From Candidatus Raymondbacteria bacterium RIFOXYA2_FULL_49_16 (GTDB lineage: Bacteria > Fibrobacterota > OXYB2-FULL-49-7 > XYB2-FULL-49-35), in the NCBI GenBank assembly GCA_001789205.1, contig MFYT01000109.1:19803-83802 (forward strand): DNA of 64,000 nucleotides, read 5' to 3'. Below are positions 17,466-27,517 of the stretch, piece after piece. Under the pieces are notes generated by a model. The model made no database searches. It saw nothing but the letters and a program-made list of their open reading frames with translations, and was not told the DNA's origin. The translations under genes and the position numbers were made by a program. How positions within the stretch are numbered: the stretch's first letter is position 1; the number at the start of each line of letters is the position of its first letter.

Positions 17466-19132
17466 CTGCCTCCTGATAAGCTGTTTAGCAGCTCGATAAA
17501 CCGGTCGCGGGGAATAAATTCCGTGACCCTGTTGGTCTCCAAGCCTTGACTGTTAAAAAATAATATGGTAGGCACCCCTACCACAGCATATTTCTTTATA
17601 TAGCTGTTTGCCGCGCCGTCAGCTGCATTGGTAACATCCACTGAGAAAAACACATAGGGAGAGAGCGCTGCCTGTACAGTGGAATCGGTGAGTACCTGTT
17701 CCTCGAACTTACGGCAGGGCGCGCACCAGTCGGCCCTGAAATCTATTACAAACGGTTTGCCCTGTTCTGTAAGCTCCTGCAGCCGTTCACCCGTGGGAAG
17801 ACCATAGGTACGGTGCGCGGACACATGACCGACATGCGGCGGTGCGATAAGAATTGTGCTGTAAAAATACACAAATATCATAATAAGTGCAGCGCCAAAC
17901 AATCTTTGGAAACGCCTGAATCGTAAAAAACGTTCGCCCGCTGATTTTTCCACGAATCCAAGATATACGGCTGCTGCAAGAAGCAGGATTCCGGCACATA
18001 CGGTAACCACGACTGCTGGCGCAACAGGTTTCAGATAGTACAAGGCCATGCCAAGAAGGAGAAAACCAAAAAACTTTTTTACCCAGACCATCCAGCCGCC
18101 TGACCCCGGGAGGCTTTTTATAGATCCGGAGAAAAGCGCGAGAACAAAGTAGGGAGCGCCAAGACCTGTTGCCAGAGTGAAAAAATAGAGAAAACCCAAA
18201 AATGGATCTTTCTTCTCAGCCACATGAATGAGCAGTCCCGCGGTTACCGGTCCCACACAGGGCGCTGCGATAACACCTACGACAAGGCCCATTATCAAGG
18301 CTCCTGCATATCCCTGTTTTCCAATCCCGAACCGCATAAGAAATAAGGGGGCACGCAACTCGTACAACCCGAACATAGAAAAGGAAAGAAGGAAAAAGAT
18401 ACCCGCAACACCCCAGATAACGGTAGGGTGCTGCAGTGCTGAACCCATGATTTTTCCCGACAAGGCTGCCGCCGTACCCAATGCTGAATAGGTAAGGGCA
18501 ATACCCAGTACATAGAGGGCCGCGAGCAGAGAGATGGCCCGTTTTTTTCCCTCAGCCTGGGTGCTGAAAAAACTGATGGTTATAGGAATGACCGGATACA
18601 CGCAGGGTGTGAGATTAAGTGCAATTCCCCCGATAAACAGGAAGAAAAGTACATAGAGCATGCCATGCCCGCTGAACCAATCGTCCGTAGAGGACGCAGC
18701 AGGTTTCGGCACTGGCAAAGACACCTCTTCGATTGCCGGCGGCAAGCATTGCATGCTGTCGCACGCCTGATAGCGCAGCATGGCAGTGAGCGTATCGCCA
18801 TGCCCCGGCAATAGAAGCACTTTGGCCCCAAAGGTCACGGTACCGTCGTAGAGTAGGTCGGTAAAACCGAAAAAAGTCTTTTCCTCGCCTTTTGGATAAT
18901 CGACAGACAACACCCGAACAAACGCGCTTTCTGCGAATGTCAGGACAGTAGGTATCAGAAATGCCTGTCTGAGGGAATGGGCATAGGTATGCCATCCAGG
19001 TTCGACCTTGGCCTGAAAGAGCGCGGTAACAGTATCACCAGTACGCAAACCGCCCTGGACAGCTGTAAACGTGAGTACTTCTGAACCCTGCGAACAGGTA
19101 AAAATAACCAAGGCAAACAGCAATTTTTTCAT
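17462..19132 (-). CDS. dsbD: Thiol:disulfide interchange protein DsbD
   Basis: DsbD carries electrons from cytoplasmic thioredoxin across the inner membrane to periplasmic thiol enzymes. All three domains are present in 556 aa: a signal peptide and N-terminal domain with the Cys pair in YQACDSMQCLPP, a membrane domain with Cys in LTPCVYPVIPITISF and AAPCVGPVTAGLL, and a C-terminal thioredoxin domain with FRADWCAPCRKFEE. First gene of a seven-gene operon continuing into moxR, and followed directly (4-nt overlap). A promoter with extended -10 lies just upstream. Confidence 0.93.
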   Translation of the reverse strand: MKKLLFALVIFTCSQGSEVLTFTAVQGGLRTGDTVTALFQAKVEPGWHTYAHSLRQAFLIPTVLTFAESAFVRVLSVDYPKGEEKTFFGFTDLLYDGTVTFGAKVLLLPGHGDTLTAMLRYQACDSMQCLPPAIEEVSLPVPKPAASSTDDWFSGHGMLYVLFFLFIGGIALNLTPCVYPVIPITISFFSTQAEGKKRAISLLAALYVLGIALTYSALGTAAALSGKIMGSALQHPTVIWGVAGIFFLLSFSMFGLYELRAPLFLMRFGIGKQGYAGALIMGLVVGVIAAPCVGPVTAGLLIHVAEKKDPFLGFLYFFTLATGLGAPYFVLALFSGSIKSLPGSGGWMVWVKKFFGFLLLGMALYYLKPVAPAVVVTVCAGILLLAAAVYLGFVEKSAGERFLRFRRFQRLFGAALIMIFVYFYSTILIAPPHVGHVSAHRTYGLPTGERLQELTEQGKPFVIDFRADWCAPCRKFEEQVLTDSTVQAALSPYVFFSVDVTNAADGAANSYIKKYAVVGVPTILFFNSQGLETNRVTEFIPRDRFIELLNSLSGGR

Positions 19133-19149
19133 CGGGAAAAATATATTAA

Positions 19150-19178
19150 ATTATAGCATCATCTGAAAACATCTGTAA
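19150..19178 (-). promoter_or_regulatory. Extended -10 promoter of the dsbD operon
   Basis: Minus strand: TTACAG (19178-19173), 17-bp spacer, and TGC-TATAAT (-10 at 19155-19150). It lies directly behind the terminator of the lipoprotein gene and 18 nt before the dsbD ATG. Confidence 0.65.
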
Positions 19179-19211
19179 AAAAAAACCGGTCTCTCTCCTA
19201 AGAAAGACCGG
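19177..19211 (-). terminator. Rho-independent terminator of the lipoprotein gene
   Basis: On the minus strand CCGGTCT (19211-19205) pairs with AGACCGG (19192-19186), with two or more further pairs towards the loop, followed by nine U residues (19185-19177). It ends the transcript of the upstream lipoprotein gene before the dsbD promoter. Confidence 0.9.
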
Positions 19212-19241
19212 CGTACCATTTCCTGCCTCCGCGCACGAATG

Positions 19242-20114
19242 TTACATACCTGGATAGGTAGCAGAGACTAAACGACAATAGGCCAAACCGCTCGTTTGCG
19301 CCGAGATGACCGCCAGGCGGACAAACCCCTGGGAAGGCGCCAGAAAATATTCCTTTATATTGGCCTGGAGTGTTGCCGAATTCGACATGACAATCTTAAC
19401 GCAATTCCGGTATGAAACGCTGTTGAACGTGGTATCTCCGATGAAAACCACTGAAGCGTTGGTCTGGCTGACAATCTCCGGGACATAATGAGAACGAAAG
19501 ACCGTATCAGATAACGTAACGACCCCAACGCCTGATTCATCTTTTGAATAAAAAAGTCCGGTTACTGTATCTTTTCCCAATACAATTGTATCAGCAACAC
19601 TGTCGATTTTGTTATCAAAGATAAACCGGTAAAACTGGTATCTAAACGACTTCCAGTTTGAATCAACTACAATTGATGTCTGGCGTCCGAGAAAGTCGAA
19701 AACCCAGTTACTGGCCGAATCAACAGGCAGATAATTTGTTTTGTAATAAATATTGAGCGAACGGGTGGCCTGATTACCATCATTGTCTTTCGCCTTTACG
19801 GTAATCACATTAGCACCGGAAACCAGACCGATCGTTCTTTCCCAGGTGCCATCACTTGCGTGAATATCGGCGGGAAAAGAATTGCCGTCGAGAACAAGTG
19901 TGACACCCTCAAGACCGCTTCCAATGTCAGAGGCTGTGCCGTTAAGGGCGATAGTGTCCACATAAACCGTATCAGAAACATTGTTCATGTCAACGGTAAG
20001 AGTAGGATTAGTCACATCCTGCTCTTCTTCATCTTTCGCGGGATTTACCGTGCATGCAGAAAAAATAAACGCCATACTTACCAGCACAGAAATTACGATT
20101 CTTCCCTTTTTCAT
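19242..20114 (-). CDS. Lipoprotein with bacterial Ig-like domain, function unknown
   Basis: A 290-aa predicted lipoprotein: the signal peptide ends in the lipobox FSAC (Cys21). Residues about 35-120 form an Ig-like domain of the type seen in surface polysaccharide enzymes (NPTLTVDMNNVSDTVYVD, then SGANVITVKAKDNDGNQ). The C-terminal 160 residues are beta-rich and unrecognised. The gene has a strong ribosome-binding site (AAAGGAGGG), stands alone with its own terminator, and is divergent from the small Cys-rich gene. Function is unknown. Confidence 0.75.
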   Translation of the reverse strand: MKKGRIVISVLVSMAFIFSACTVNPAKDEEEQDVTNPTLTVDMNNVSDTVYVDTIALNGTASDIGSGLEGVTLVLDGNSFPADIHASDGTWERTIGLVSGANVITVKAKDNDGNQATRSLNIYYKTNYLPVDSASNWVFDFLGRQTSIVVDSNWKSFRYQFYRFIFDNKIDSVADTIVLGKDTVTGLFYSKDESGVGVVTLSDTVFRSHYVPEIVSQTNASVVFIGDTTFNSVSYRNCVKIVMSNSATLQANIKEYFLAPSQGFVRLAVISAQTSGLAYCRLVSATYPGM

Positions 20115-20222
20115 ATTTTTTCCCTCCTTTAACTAATTTTCAAAATTTCCATTTTATATCAAAATAATTAAATAAATAAATTCAGACAAGTATTTGTTTA
20201 GGAGAGAGTTAAATAAAAACTA

Positions 20223-20251
20223 TTGACATTCAATTTAAATAATTGTAGATA
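20223..20251 (+). promoter_or_regulatory. Sigma70-type promoter of the small Cys-rich protein
   Basis: Consensus TTGACA (20223-20228) with TAGATA (20246-20251) at 17 bp; a better -10 sequence TATACT (20250-20255) overlaps but would need a 21-bp spacer. The ribosome-binding site GGGAGGG precedes the ATG at 20294. Confidence 0.6.
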
Positions 20252-20293
20252 TACTATTAAGAGACTACTACATATTGTACCTGGGAGGGTCGT

Positions 20294-20512
20294 ATGGTTT
20301 GGGAAAAGACTGATTGTTATTCGTGCGCACAACTGGCAGGCTGTCCGGATAAAACCCGTTTTTACCTCAATTACTGCGGCAGCCAGAGAGCGGCAATGAA
20401 GGACAAACTCTTCCAAGCCCGCGAGGAGTGTCTGGCCCGGCGCGGGGTCCACTATATGCGGATCAGGATCAATTATTCTCAATCGAACAGGGATATGCTG
20501 GTCCCGGCCTAG
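20294..20512 (+). CDS. Small cysteine-rich protein, unknown function
   Basis: A 72-aa protein not recognised from any family. Five cysteines fall in the first 46 residues in the pattern C-x2-C-x5-C-x10-C-x17-C (start MVWEKTDCYSCAQLAGCPDK), which could bind a metal or an iron-sulfur cluster. No membrane segment or signal peptide. The reasons to believe it is real are a promoter with a perfect -35 box and a strong ribosome-binding site (GGGAGGG, 7 nt spacing). It is convergent with dgt, whose stop begins 5 nt downstream. Confidence 0.65.
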   Translation: MVWEKTDCYSCAQLAGCPDKTRFYLNYCGSQRAAMKDKLFQAREECLARRGVHYMRIRINYSQSNRDMLVPA

Positions 20513-20517
20513 GCACG

Positions 20518-21666
20518 CTACACCATGGCCCTTGGCATGAATAATTCGTTATAGCTTCTCAAGGCAAAAGCATCGGTCATGCCGGCAATATAATCAGTGA
20601 CCATTTCGTAATCTTCGGCATTTTTATAATTCAGGTTTTTAATAAAATCAAAAAATATCCTGAGCGTAGGGGCCATGGTGACAAGTTTTTCCTTTTCCGC
20701 CTTTTCCCTGCCGCCATGAGTCCGGATAAGGATGTCGATACATTCGTTAAACAGGCTCGCGATAATGTTCGCAATTTTGTCGCCGTAGTTCTGGGTATTG
20801 TAAATGGTCGTGTAATTATAATCGCGCAATTCTTTCATAAGAGCATACGCATTTGCCGAAAGCCGGATCGCATCGGCTCCCCTGTTCTGCAGAATAATAT
20901 CTTCGACCATTTTACCTATGATTTTTCCGTTTGAATCGCCCAGTCCCTCTCTGATACTGGAAGGAATGTCGTCCCGTTTGATAAGCCTCGCTTCAATGGC
21001 GTCCTCAAGGTCCCGACCCAGATATGCGACTTTGTCGACCATGCGCACCAGGCAGCCTTCGAGTGTTGCCGGATATCCGCCGCGGTCCTTGATACTATTC
21101 AAGCGGGTCAGGTCTTTTGAGCGGTCGGGTAAAATCTCGCGCTCAAACTTTTCCCCGCAATGCGAGATAATGCCATCGCGTACTTCGTAGGTCAGATTGA
21201 GGCCATTGCCATAATTGGTGAGATAATCGACAACGCGAAGGCCATGGACCTCGTGCATGAACGAGGCTTTTTTATTATATGATTTAAGGATCCTGTTGAG
21301 CGCGTGTTCGCCCGCATGGCCAAACGGGGCATGGCCCAAATCATGGGCCTTGGCAATTGCTGAAATAAGGTCGAGATTAAGACCCAGGCACTGACCAATG
21401 ACCATGGCAATGGACGACACGTGCAGCACATGCTCCATGCGTGTGCATATATGGTCGTTGTTGGGCGACATGAAAACCTGGGTTTTATGCTTGAGACGCC
21501 TGAAAGGCGGTGAATGAATGATCCTGTTTTCGTCCCTGGCAAAATCGAGTCTGAAAGGGTCGTGCTCCATGCGGCGCACCCGTCCCCTGCTCTGGTCGCT
21601 GCGCATGGCAAAAGGACTCAGCCGTTCCTCGGCCTTCAGGAGAATGGTACGGAATTCCTTAAGCAT
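20518..21666 (-). CDS. dgt: Deoxyguanosinetriphosphate triphosphohydrolase-like HD protein
   Basis: HD-domain dNTP triphosphohydrolase (382 aa) that removes triphosphate from dGTP and other dNTPs. The fold begins RDQSRGR-like (SDQSRGRVRRMEHDPFR), then RLKHKTQVF, the first metal His in TRMEHVLHV, and the HD pair in AIAKAHDLGHAPFGHAGE. I placed the start at ATG 21666 (MLKEFRTILLKAEERL), matching the usual N-terminus; an in-frame ATG at 21705 would overlap the recF promoter. Divergent from recF with about 60 nt between them. Confidence 0.9.
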   Translation of the reverse strand: MLKEFRTILLKAEERLSPFAMRSDQSRGRVRRMEHDPFRLDFARDENRIIHSPPFRRLKHKTQVFMSPNNDHICTRMEHVLHVSSIAMVIGQCLGLNLDLISAIAKAHDLGHAPFGHAGEHALNRILKSYNKKASFMHEVHGLRVVDYLTNYGNGLNLTYEVRDGIISHCGEKFEREILPDRSKDLTRLNSIKDRGGYPATLEGCLVRMVDKVAYLGRDLEDAIEARLIKRDDIPSSIREGLGDSNGKIIGKMVEDIILQNRGADAIRLSANAYALMKELRDYNYTTIYNTQNYGDKIANIIASLFNECIDILIRTHGGREKAEKEKLVTMAPTLRIFFDFIKNLNYKNAEDYEMVTDYIAGMTDAFALRSYNELFMPRAMV

Positions 21667-21670
21667 GGGA

Positions 21671-21699
21671 TTAAAATAGCCAAATTTTATTGATATAAT
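21671..21699 (+). promoter_or_regulatory. Extended -10 promoter of the recF-gyrB operon
   Basis: TGA-TATAAT (-10 at 21694-21699) is a perfect -10 with a TGn extension; TTAAAA lies 17 bp upstream. A 13-bp perfect palindrome TTGATATAATCAA (21690-21702) is centred on the -10 box and could be an operator. Located in the dgt-recF divergent gap. Confidence 0.6.
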
Positions 21700-21726
21700 C
21701 AACATGAGAAAAAGTTATTTTTATCC

Positions 21727-22821
21727 ATGGGCATGGCATATTTCACCGGTATTAATCTTGACGCGTTCCGCAACTTCACAAGAACGGCCGCGTCCTTCCA
21801 TCCTGGGTGCAATGTCTTTTGCGGGAAAAACGGCGCGGGAAAAACCAATCTCCTCGAAGCGCTCTATTTCCTTTCCCTGGGCAAATCGCAAAGACACTCA
21901 CCTCTGAAAGATCTGGTCATGCATTCCAAGACGCAGTTTTCCATCAAGGCGGAGTATTTCGCCTCGGGTGCCGCTCATGAGGCGGCCGCAACCTGTTCTG
22001 AAACAGAACGCTCGTTTTTTCTCGACAAAAACCGGCTGCCATCAGCGGCAGACCTTGTAGGGGTGCTTCCGGTAGTCAGTTTTGCCTCAGAAGACCTGCT
22101 GCTTGCCGCAGGCTTGCCGGCTGAGCGGCGGCGCTTTATGAATATCCTTTTATCCCAGTCTGATAAAATTTATTTTTTATGTATCCGACAATATAACAAG
22201 ACGTTACAACAGAGAAACGCGTATTTGAAAAACAACGGATCAAATGCTCGATACCTGGCTGTTTTAAGGGACCTTTTAGTCGAACTGGGCGGGGAAATCC
22301 GGTTTAAGCAGCAGGGGCTCATTGAAAATCTCATTCCGCAGGCGCGTGCGGCGCTGACGCGCATCAGCGGCGGTGAAAAACTTGACATAGAACATTCCGC
22401 CGCCGCCTTGGCCACAGCCGGAGAGCATCGGAAACGGATGGCGGAAGAATCGCTTCAATGTCAAGCCCGTGAAACCGCGCTGAAAAAAAGTCTGTTCGGT
22501 CCGCACCGGGACGACCTGCGCATTAGCATCAATGGCCGCGACGTGCGGCGTTTCGCTTCAGCCGGACAGATACGTTCGGTGTCGCTCGCTCTCAAGCTTG
22601 CCGGTGTCCGGTATCTCAGGGAAAAACAGGACAGCGGCGGCATTCTTCTGCTCGACGACATTTTCTCGGAACTCGACGATGAGCGAAGCGAACGGTTGCT
22701 CGAATGCGCCCTGCCTGAAAACCAAGTCTTTCTAGCGCTGCCAAAATGTCCCGCCTTTGCCCTTCCGCAAGACAGGGCCGAATTCAATATAGCAGCGGGC
22801 GCCATAAGGCCGCTTGTATGA
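21727..22821 (+). CDS. recF: DNA replication and repair protein RecF
   Basis: RecF (364 aa) is an SMC-like ATPase that loads RecA at gapped DNA. Walker A is FCGKNGAGKTNLLEALYFLS, the signature region is SAGQIRSVSLALKLAGVRYL, and Walker B is ILLLDDIFSELDDERSERLL. Length matches the family. dnaA and dnaN, which often precede recF, are not in this window. The stop overlaps the DUF721 start (ATGA), and gyrB follows, a conserved order. Confidence 0.93.
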   Translation: MGMAYFTGINLDAFRNFTRTAASFHPGCNVFCGKNGAGKTNLLEALYFLSLGKSQRHSPLKDLVMHSKTQFSIKAEYFASGAAHEAAATCSETERSFFLDKNRLPSAADLVGVLPVVSFASEDLLLAAGLPAERRRFMNILLSQSDKIYFLCIRQYNKTLQQRNAYLKNNGSNARYLAVLRDLLVELGGEIRFKQQGLIENLIPQARAALTRISGGEKLDIEHSAAALATAGEHRKRMAEESLQCQARETALKKSLFGPHRDDLRISINGRDVRRFASAGQIRSVSLALKLAGVRYLREKQDSGGILLLDDIFSELDDERSERLLECALPENQVFLALPKCPAFALPQDRAEFNIAAGAIRPLV

Positions 22822-23132
22822 AAATGACGCGGCCCAGGCGCAGGACAGCCGAACCGGTGCAGATAAAGGAGATTGTCGCTGACCTGCTCAGGGAAGCGGG
22901 ATACGAGAACGCGGTCAAAGAACAGCAGGTGCTGACTGCCTGGAGCGAGATCGCGGGAGCCGAGATAGCGAAAAATTCACAACCAACGGAGATACGGAAC
23001 ATGGTCTGTTTCATCAAGGTGAAAAATAGTGTCTGGCGGACCCAGCTTTCATTTTTCAGGGAGAGTCTGGTGGACAAAATCAACGCATATGCGGGGAAGA
23101 AAATCGTAACAAGCATCCATTTCAGCGCCTAG
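22818..23132 (+). CDS. DUF721 (DciA-like) protein
   Basis: A small basic protein (104 aa) of the DUF721/DciA family, some members of which load the replicative helicase. The KH-like fold is seen in VLTAWSEIAGAEIAKNSQPT and VWRTQLSFFRESLVDKINAY. I placed the start at 22818, where ATG overlaps the recF stop; the open frame extends further upstream into recF but without need. Position between recF and gyrB is a conserved context for this family. Confidence 0.85.
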   Translation: MKMTRPRRRTAEPVQIKEIVADLLREAGYENAVKEQQVLTAWSEIAGAEIAKNSQPTEIRNMVCFIKVKNSVWRTQLSFFRESLVDKINAYAGKKIVTSIHFSA

Positions 23133-23142
23133 CGCTGACTAA

Positions 23143-25095
<1,953 letters not shown>

Positions 25096-26466
25096 TCAGC
25101 GAAGCCGGCAATTTTCGATATACGAGGAACGCTGCACATCGATGGAAAGGTCAAACGCGTTGTTCTGCACAATGCTGCGAACATACCCTTGTCCACTGCC
25201 CAGGTTCCGATCAACAACACAGGCGCCTTCCGCGAGTTTTTTGCCGGTAGCGCTGTCGCGGCACGAAAAGGCAAGATAGATCCCGTTATACGCCCGCGAA
25301 ACCGCCCCTGCAAACCGGTAGGTTCCCGACGCCCCTGTCCACGAGAGACCAGCATTGTCCCCTGAAAACAGGACAGAATCGCCTGCAACGCCATCACGGT
25401 ACAACAAGGCATGTACGAATGTATTCCCCGCTGTTCCCGATGGTACGGTAATGGACAATGTGTCGCCAGTCGAATCAATGGCCACTGTTCGTGAATATGC
25501 AAACGCGCGGGGGGCGATTCCTTCGACCCTGCCGTTGGACGAGAAAACATAGGTAAATGTCGTGTCGGTCAAAAATTCACCCCGCATCAGCGTATCCCCA
25601 TCCTCAACCACTGAATAGCGGCTGCCAATCCATGTCTTGATGCTCGCATATCCCGCATACTGGTACAGACGCCGCACTGTGTCCATGACGGCAACGCCGG
25701 CGTTGTCACGCGAAAAATGGTAATATTCAGATATCTTCGTAAGGTATTCCTTCATACGCTCATCGTCGCTGCCAAGTCCCAGGGCCACAGCGCCCGCACG
25801 GTTGAGATAATAAATTTTGTTCACCGACCCTGTATCGGGAAGCGTGTTTTCCTTGCTCCACATGCTCTGATTGTCGACCGCCGCAACAACCACGACGCTG
25901 TCGAACGCGCTTTCAACAGGATAATAGTAATACAGGTATTTAAACGCCTTGTAATACTCTGCATAAAACGAATGGGGCACGCTGAAATATCCATAGTGAT
26001 ATATTTCAACGTGCGAGAGCGCGTCAAACTCCCTGAACGGCGCAGGATCGGCCGCCATGACAGTATAGGGTGAATCGTATGCGGCGACGACTTCAATGGT
26101 GTCGTAATAGGTTTCGAGATTGGCATGGCGGTTCCAGTACCAGGGATATAAGATGCCATACGAAACAGTATCGGCAATAAAAAAACTGCTCGTATCGTCA
26201 GGATTCCCAAAGTCAATAGCCTGGATAAACTGCAGGGTGAAGAAAGGCTGTACGATCGCTGAATCTGCGGCCGCCGTGTCCCTGCCCATGCATGCGGCAA
26301 ACGCGCCAATGGCGCCGGACGAGGCAAAGCGGGCAAGGGCGACAGAAACCGAATCAATCTCAGGATTGGCGGAGGGTTTGACCGGTTGGTTCTGCGAACA
26401 TGAGCATATCAGCAGCGCTCCCACGGCCGTAAAAAAGCCCCGTTTGATTAGTCCTTGTAGTTCCAT
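25096..26466 (-). CDS. Large lipoprotein of unknown function
   Basis: A 456-aa protein not recognised. The hydrophobic leader ends in LLICSCSQNQ, a plausible lipobox (Cys 24). The middle is rich in Tyr and aromatic residues (AEYYKAFKYLYYYYPVESAF), and the C-terminal third is beta-rich. It is the last gene of the rmlB-trxB-CNBD-PpiC operon and overlaps the upstream PpiC gene by 19 nt, so it may be an envelope client or partner of the two prolyl isomerases. Its stop lies head-to-head with the gyrB stop with no spacer. Confidence 0.7.
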   Translation of the reverse strand: MELQGLIKRGFFTAVGALLICSCSQNQPVKPSANPEIDSVSVALARFASSGAIGAFAACMGRDTAAADSAIVQPFFTLQFIQAIDFGNPDDTSSFFIADTVSYGILYPWYWNRHANLETYYDTIEVVAAYDSPYTVMAADPAPFREFDALSHVEIYHYGYFSVPHSFYAEYYKAFKYLYYYYPVESAFDSVVVVAAVDNQSMWSKENTLPDTGSVNKIYYLNRAGAVALGLGSDDERMKEYLTKISEYYHFSRDNAGVAVMDTVRRLYQYAGYASIKTWIGSRYSVVEDGDTLMRGEFLTDTTFTYVFSSNGRVEGIAPRAFAYSRTVAIDSTGDTLSITVPSGTAGNTFVHALLYRDGVAGDSVLFSGDNAGLSWTGASGTYRFAGAVSRAYNGIYLAFSCRDSATGKKLAEGACVVDRNLGSGQGYVRSIVQNNAFDLSIDVQRSSYIENCRLR

Positions 26467-27506
26467 AGCACCGTCACATTTTCACCCGTACGAAGGGATT
26501 TGAGTTGCTGGATCTTTTTCTCGGCAAGCAGCCGTTTTTTGATGTTGTCCTTGACCGATTCAATGGATCGCGAAACCAAGTACGGATCGGACAACGCTTT
26601 GATTATCTGGTATCCAAACATGGTTTTCACCGGTCCGGCGATTTGCCCCTTTTTAAGCGAAAAAACAACCGCGTCAAACTCCGGAATCATGTCTCCCTTG
26701 TTGAATTCGCCAAGGTCGCCTCCCTGTTTGGCCGTTGGCCCTTCAGAATATTTACGGGCGAGCGCCGCGAAATCAGCCCCTTTCTTTGCCTTTTCGGCAA
26801 CATCCTCGGCCTTTTTCCGCACCAGGTCGCGTTCACTTTTGACCTTGGCAATAAGTGCCTCACCGGCAAGCGAAGAGTTCTTCCGCTTCACCAAGTTGTC
26901 GAAGGAGAGCATCTTCTGCTCGGGAATGTCGCGGTCAGGCGCGATAAAGAGAATATGCGCGGCCCGCATCTTCTCCGCCTGGAACTCAGACGCATGGGCG
27001 GAATAGTAGGCCTGCGTCTCGCTGTCCGGAACGGCTATATCTTCGAAAAGCTTGTCACGGGTCTTTTCCATCACCATGATGTCGCGGATATTTTTTCTGA
27101 ATTCCTGAGCGGAAATCTTCTGCTCGGTAAGATAACGGCCAAAGGTTTCCTCGTCCATGATGCCATTCGTCTTCTTCAATAAGTCGATTTTGGTGTTCAA
27201 TTCCTCGTCAGACACGGTTATGGCCAGTGCAGCCGCCTTTTTCAGGATAATGATCTTGTCGATGATGCCGTCGAGAAACTGGCGCCGCATGTCCTCGAGC
27301 GCCGCTCCTTGGGGCCGGACAAACGTGGTATCCACCTTGCGATAGACGGAAACATACCGGTCTATCATCTGTTCTATATCGCGGACATACACCTTTTCAC
27401 CAGCAACGGTAGCGGCTACCGGAGGCTCCTTTTTTGCGCACATGGAAACCATGCACGCGCACCATGCGGCCGCGGCAAGCAGGAATGACCGTGCCCTTGT
27501 ATTCAT
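26448..27506 (-). CDS. PpiC-type peptidyl-prolyl isomerase (SurA/PrsA-like), first of a tandem pair
   Basis: Parvulin-type foldase of about 352 aa. An N-terminal SurA_N-like helical domain (about 30-180) precedes a parvulin domain with KMRAAHILFIAPDRDIPEQK, then FAALARKYSEGPTAKQGGDL with GEFNKGDMIPEFD and GYQIIKALSD. I start it at ATG 27506, which has AAGGAAG 8 nt upstream; the frame is open to 27551. The leader ends in MVSMCAKK, a non-canonical lipobox, so it is probably an anchored periplasmic chaperone. A second PpiC gene lies 11 nt upstream. Confidence 0.87.
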   Translation of the reverse strand: MNTRARSFLLAAAAWCACMVSMCAKKEPPVAATVAGEKVYVRDIEQMIDRYVSVYRKVDTTFVRPQGAALEDMRRQFLDGIIDKIIILKKAAALAITVSDEELNTKIDLLKKTNGIMDEETFGRYLTEQKISAQEFRKNIRDIMVMEKTRDKLFEDIAVPDSETQAYYSAHASEFQAEKMRAAHILFIAPDRDIPEQKMLSFDNLVKRKNSSLAGEALIAKVKSERDLVRKKAEDVAEKAKKGADFAALARKYSEGPTAKQGGDLGEFNKGDMIPEFDAVVFSLKKGQIAGPVKTMFGYQIIKALSDPYLVSRSIESVKDNIKKRLLAEKKIQQLKSLRTGENVTVLWNYKD

Positions 27507-27517
27507 AATGACTTCCT

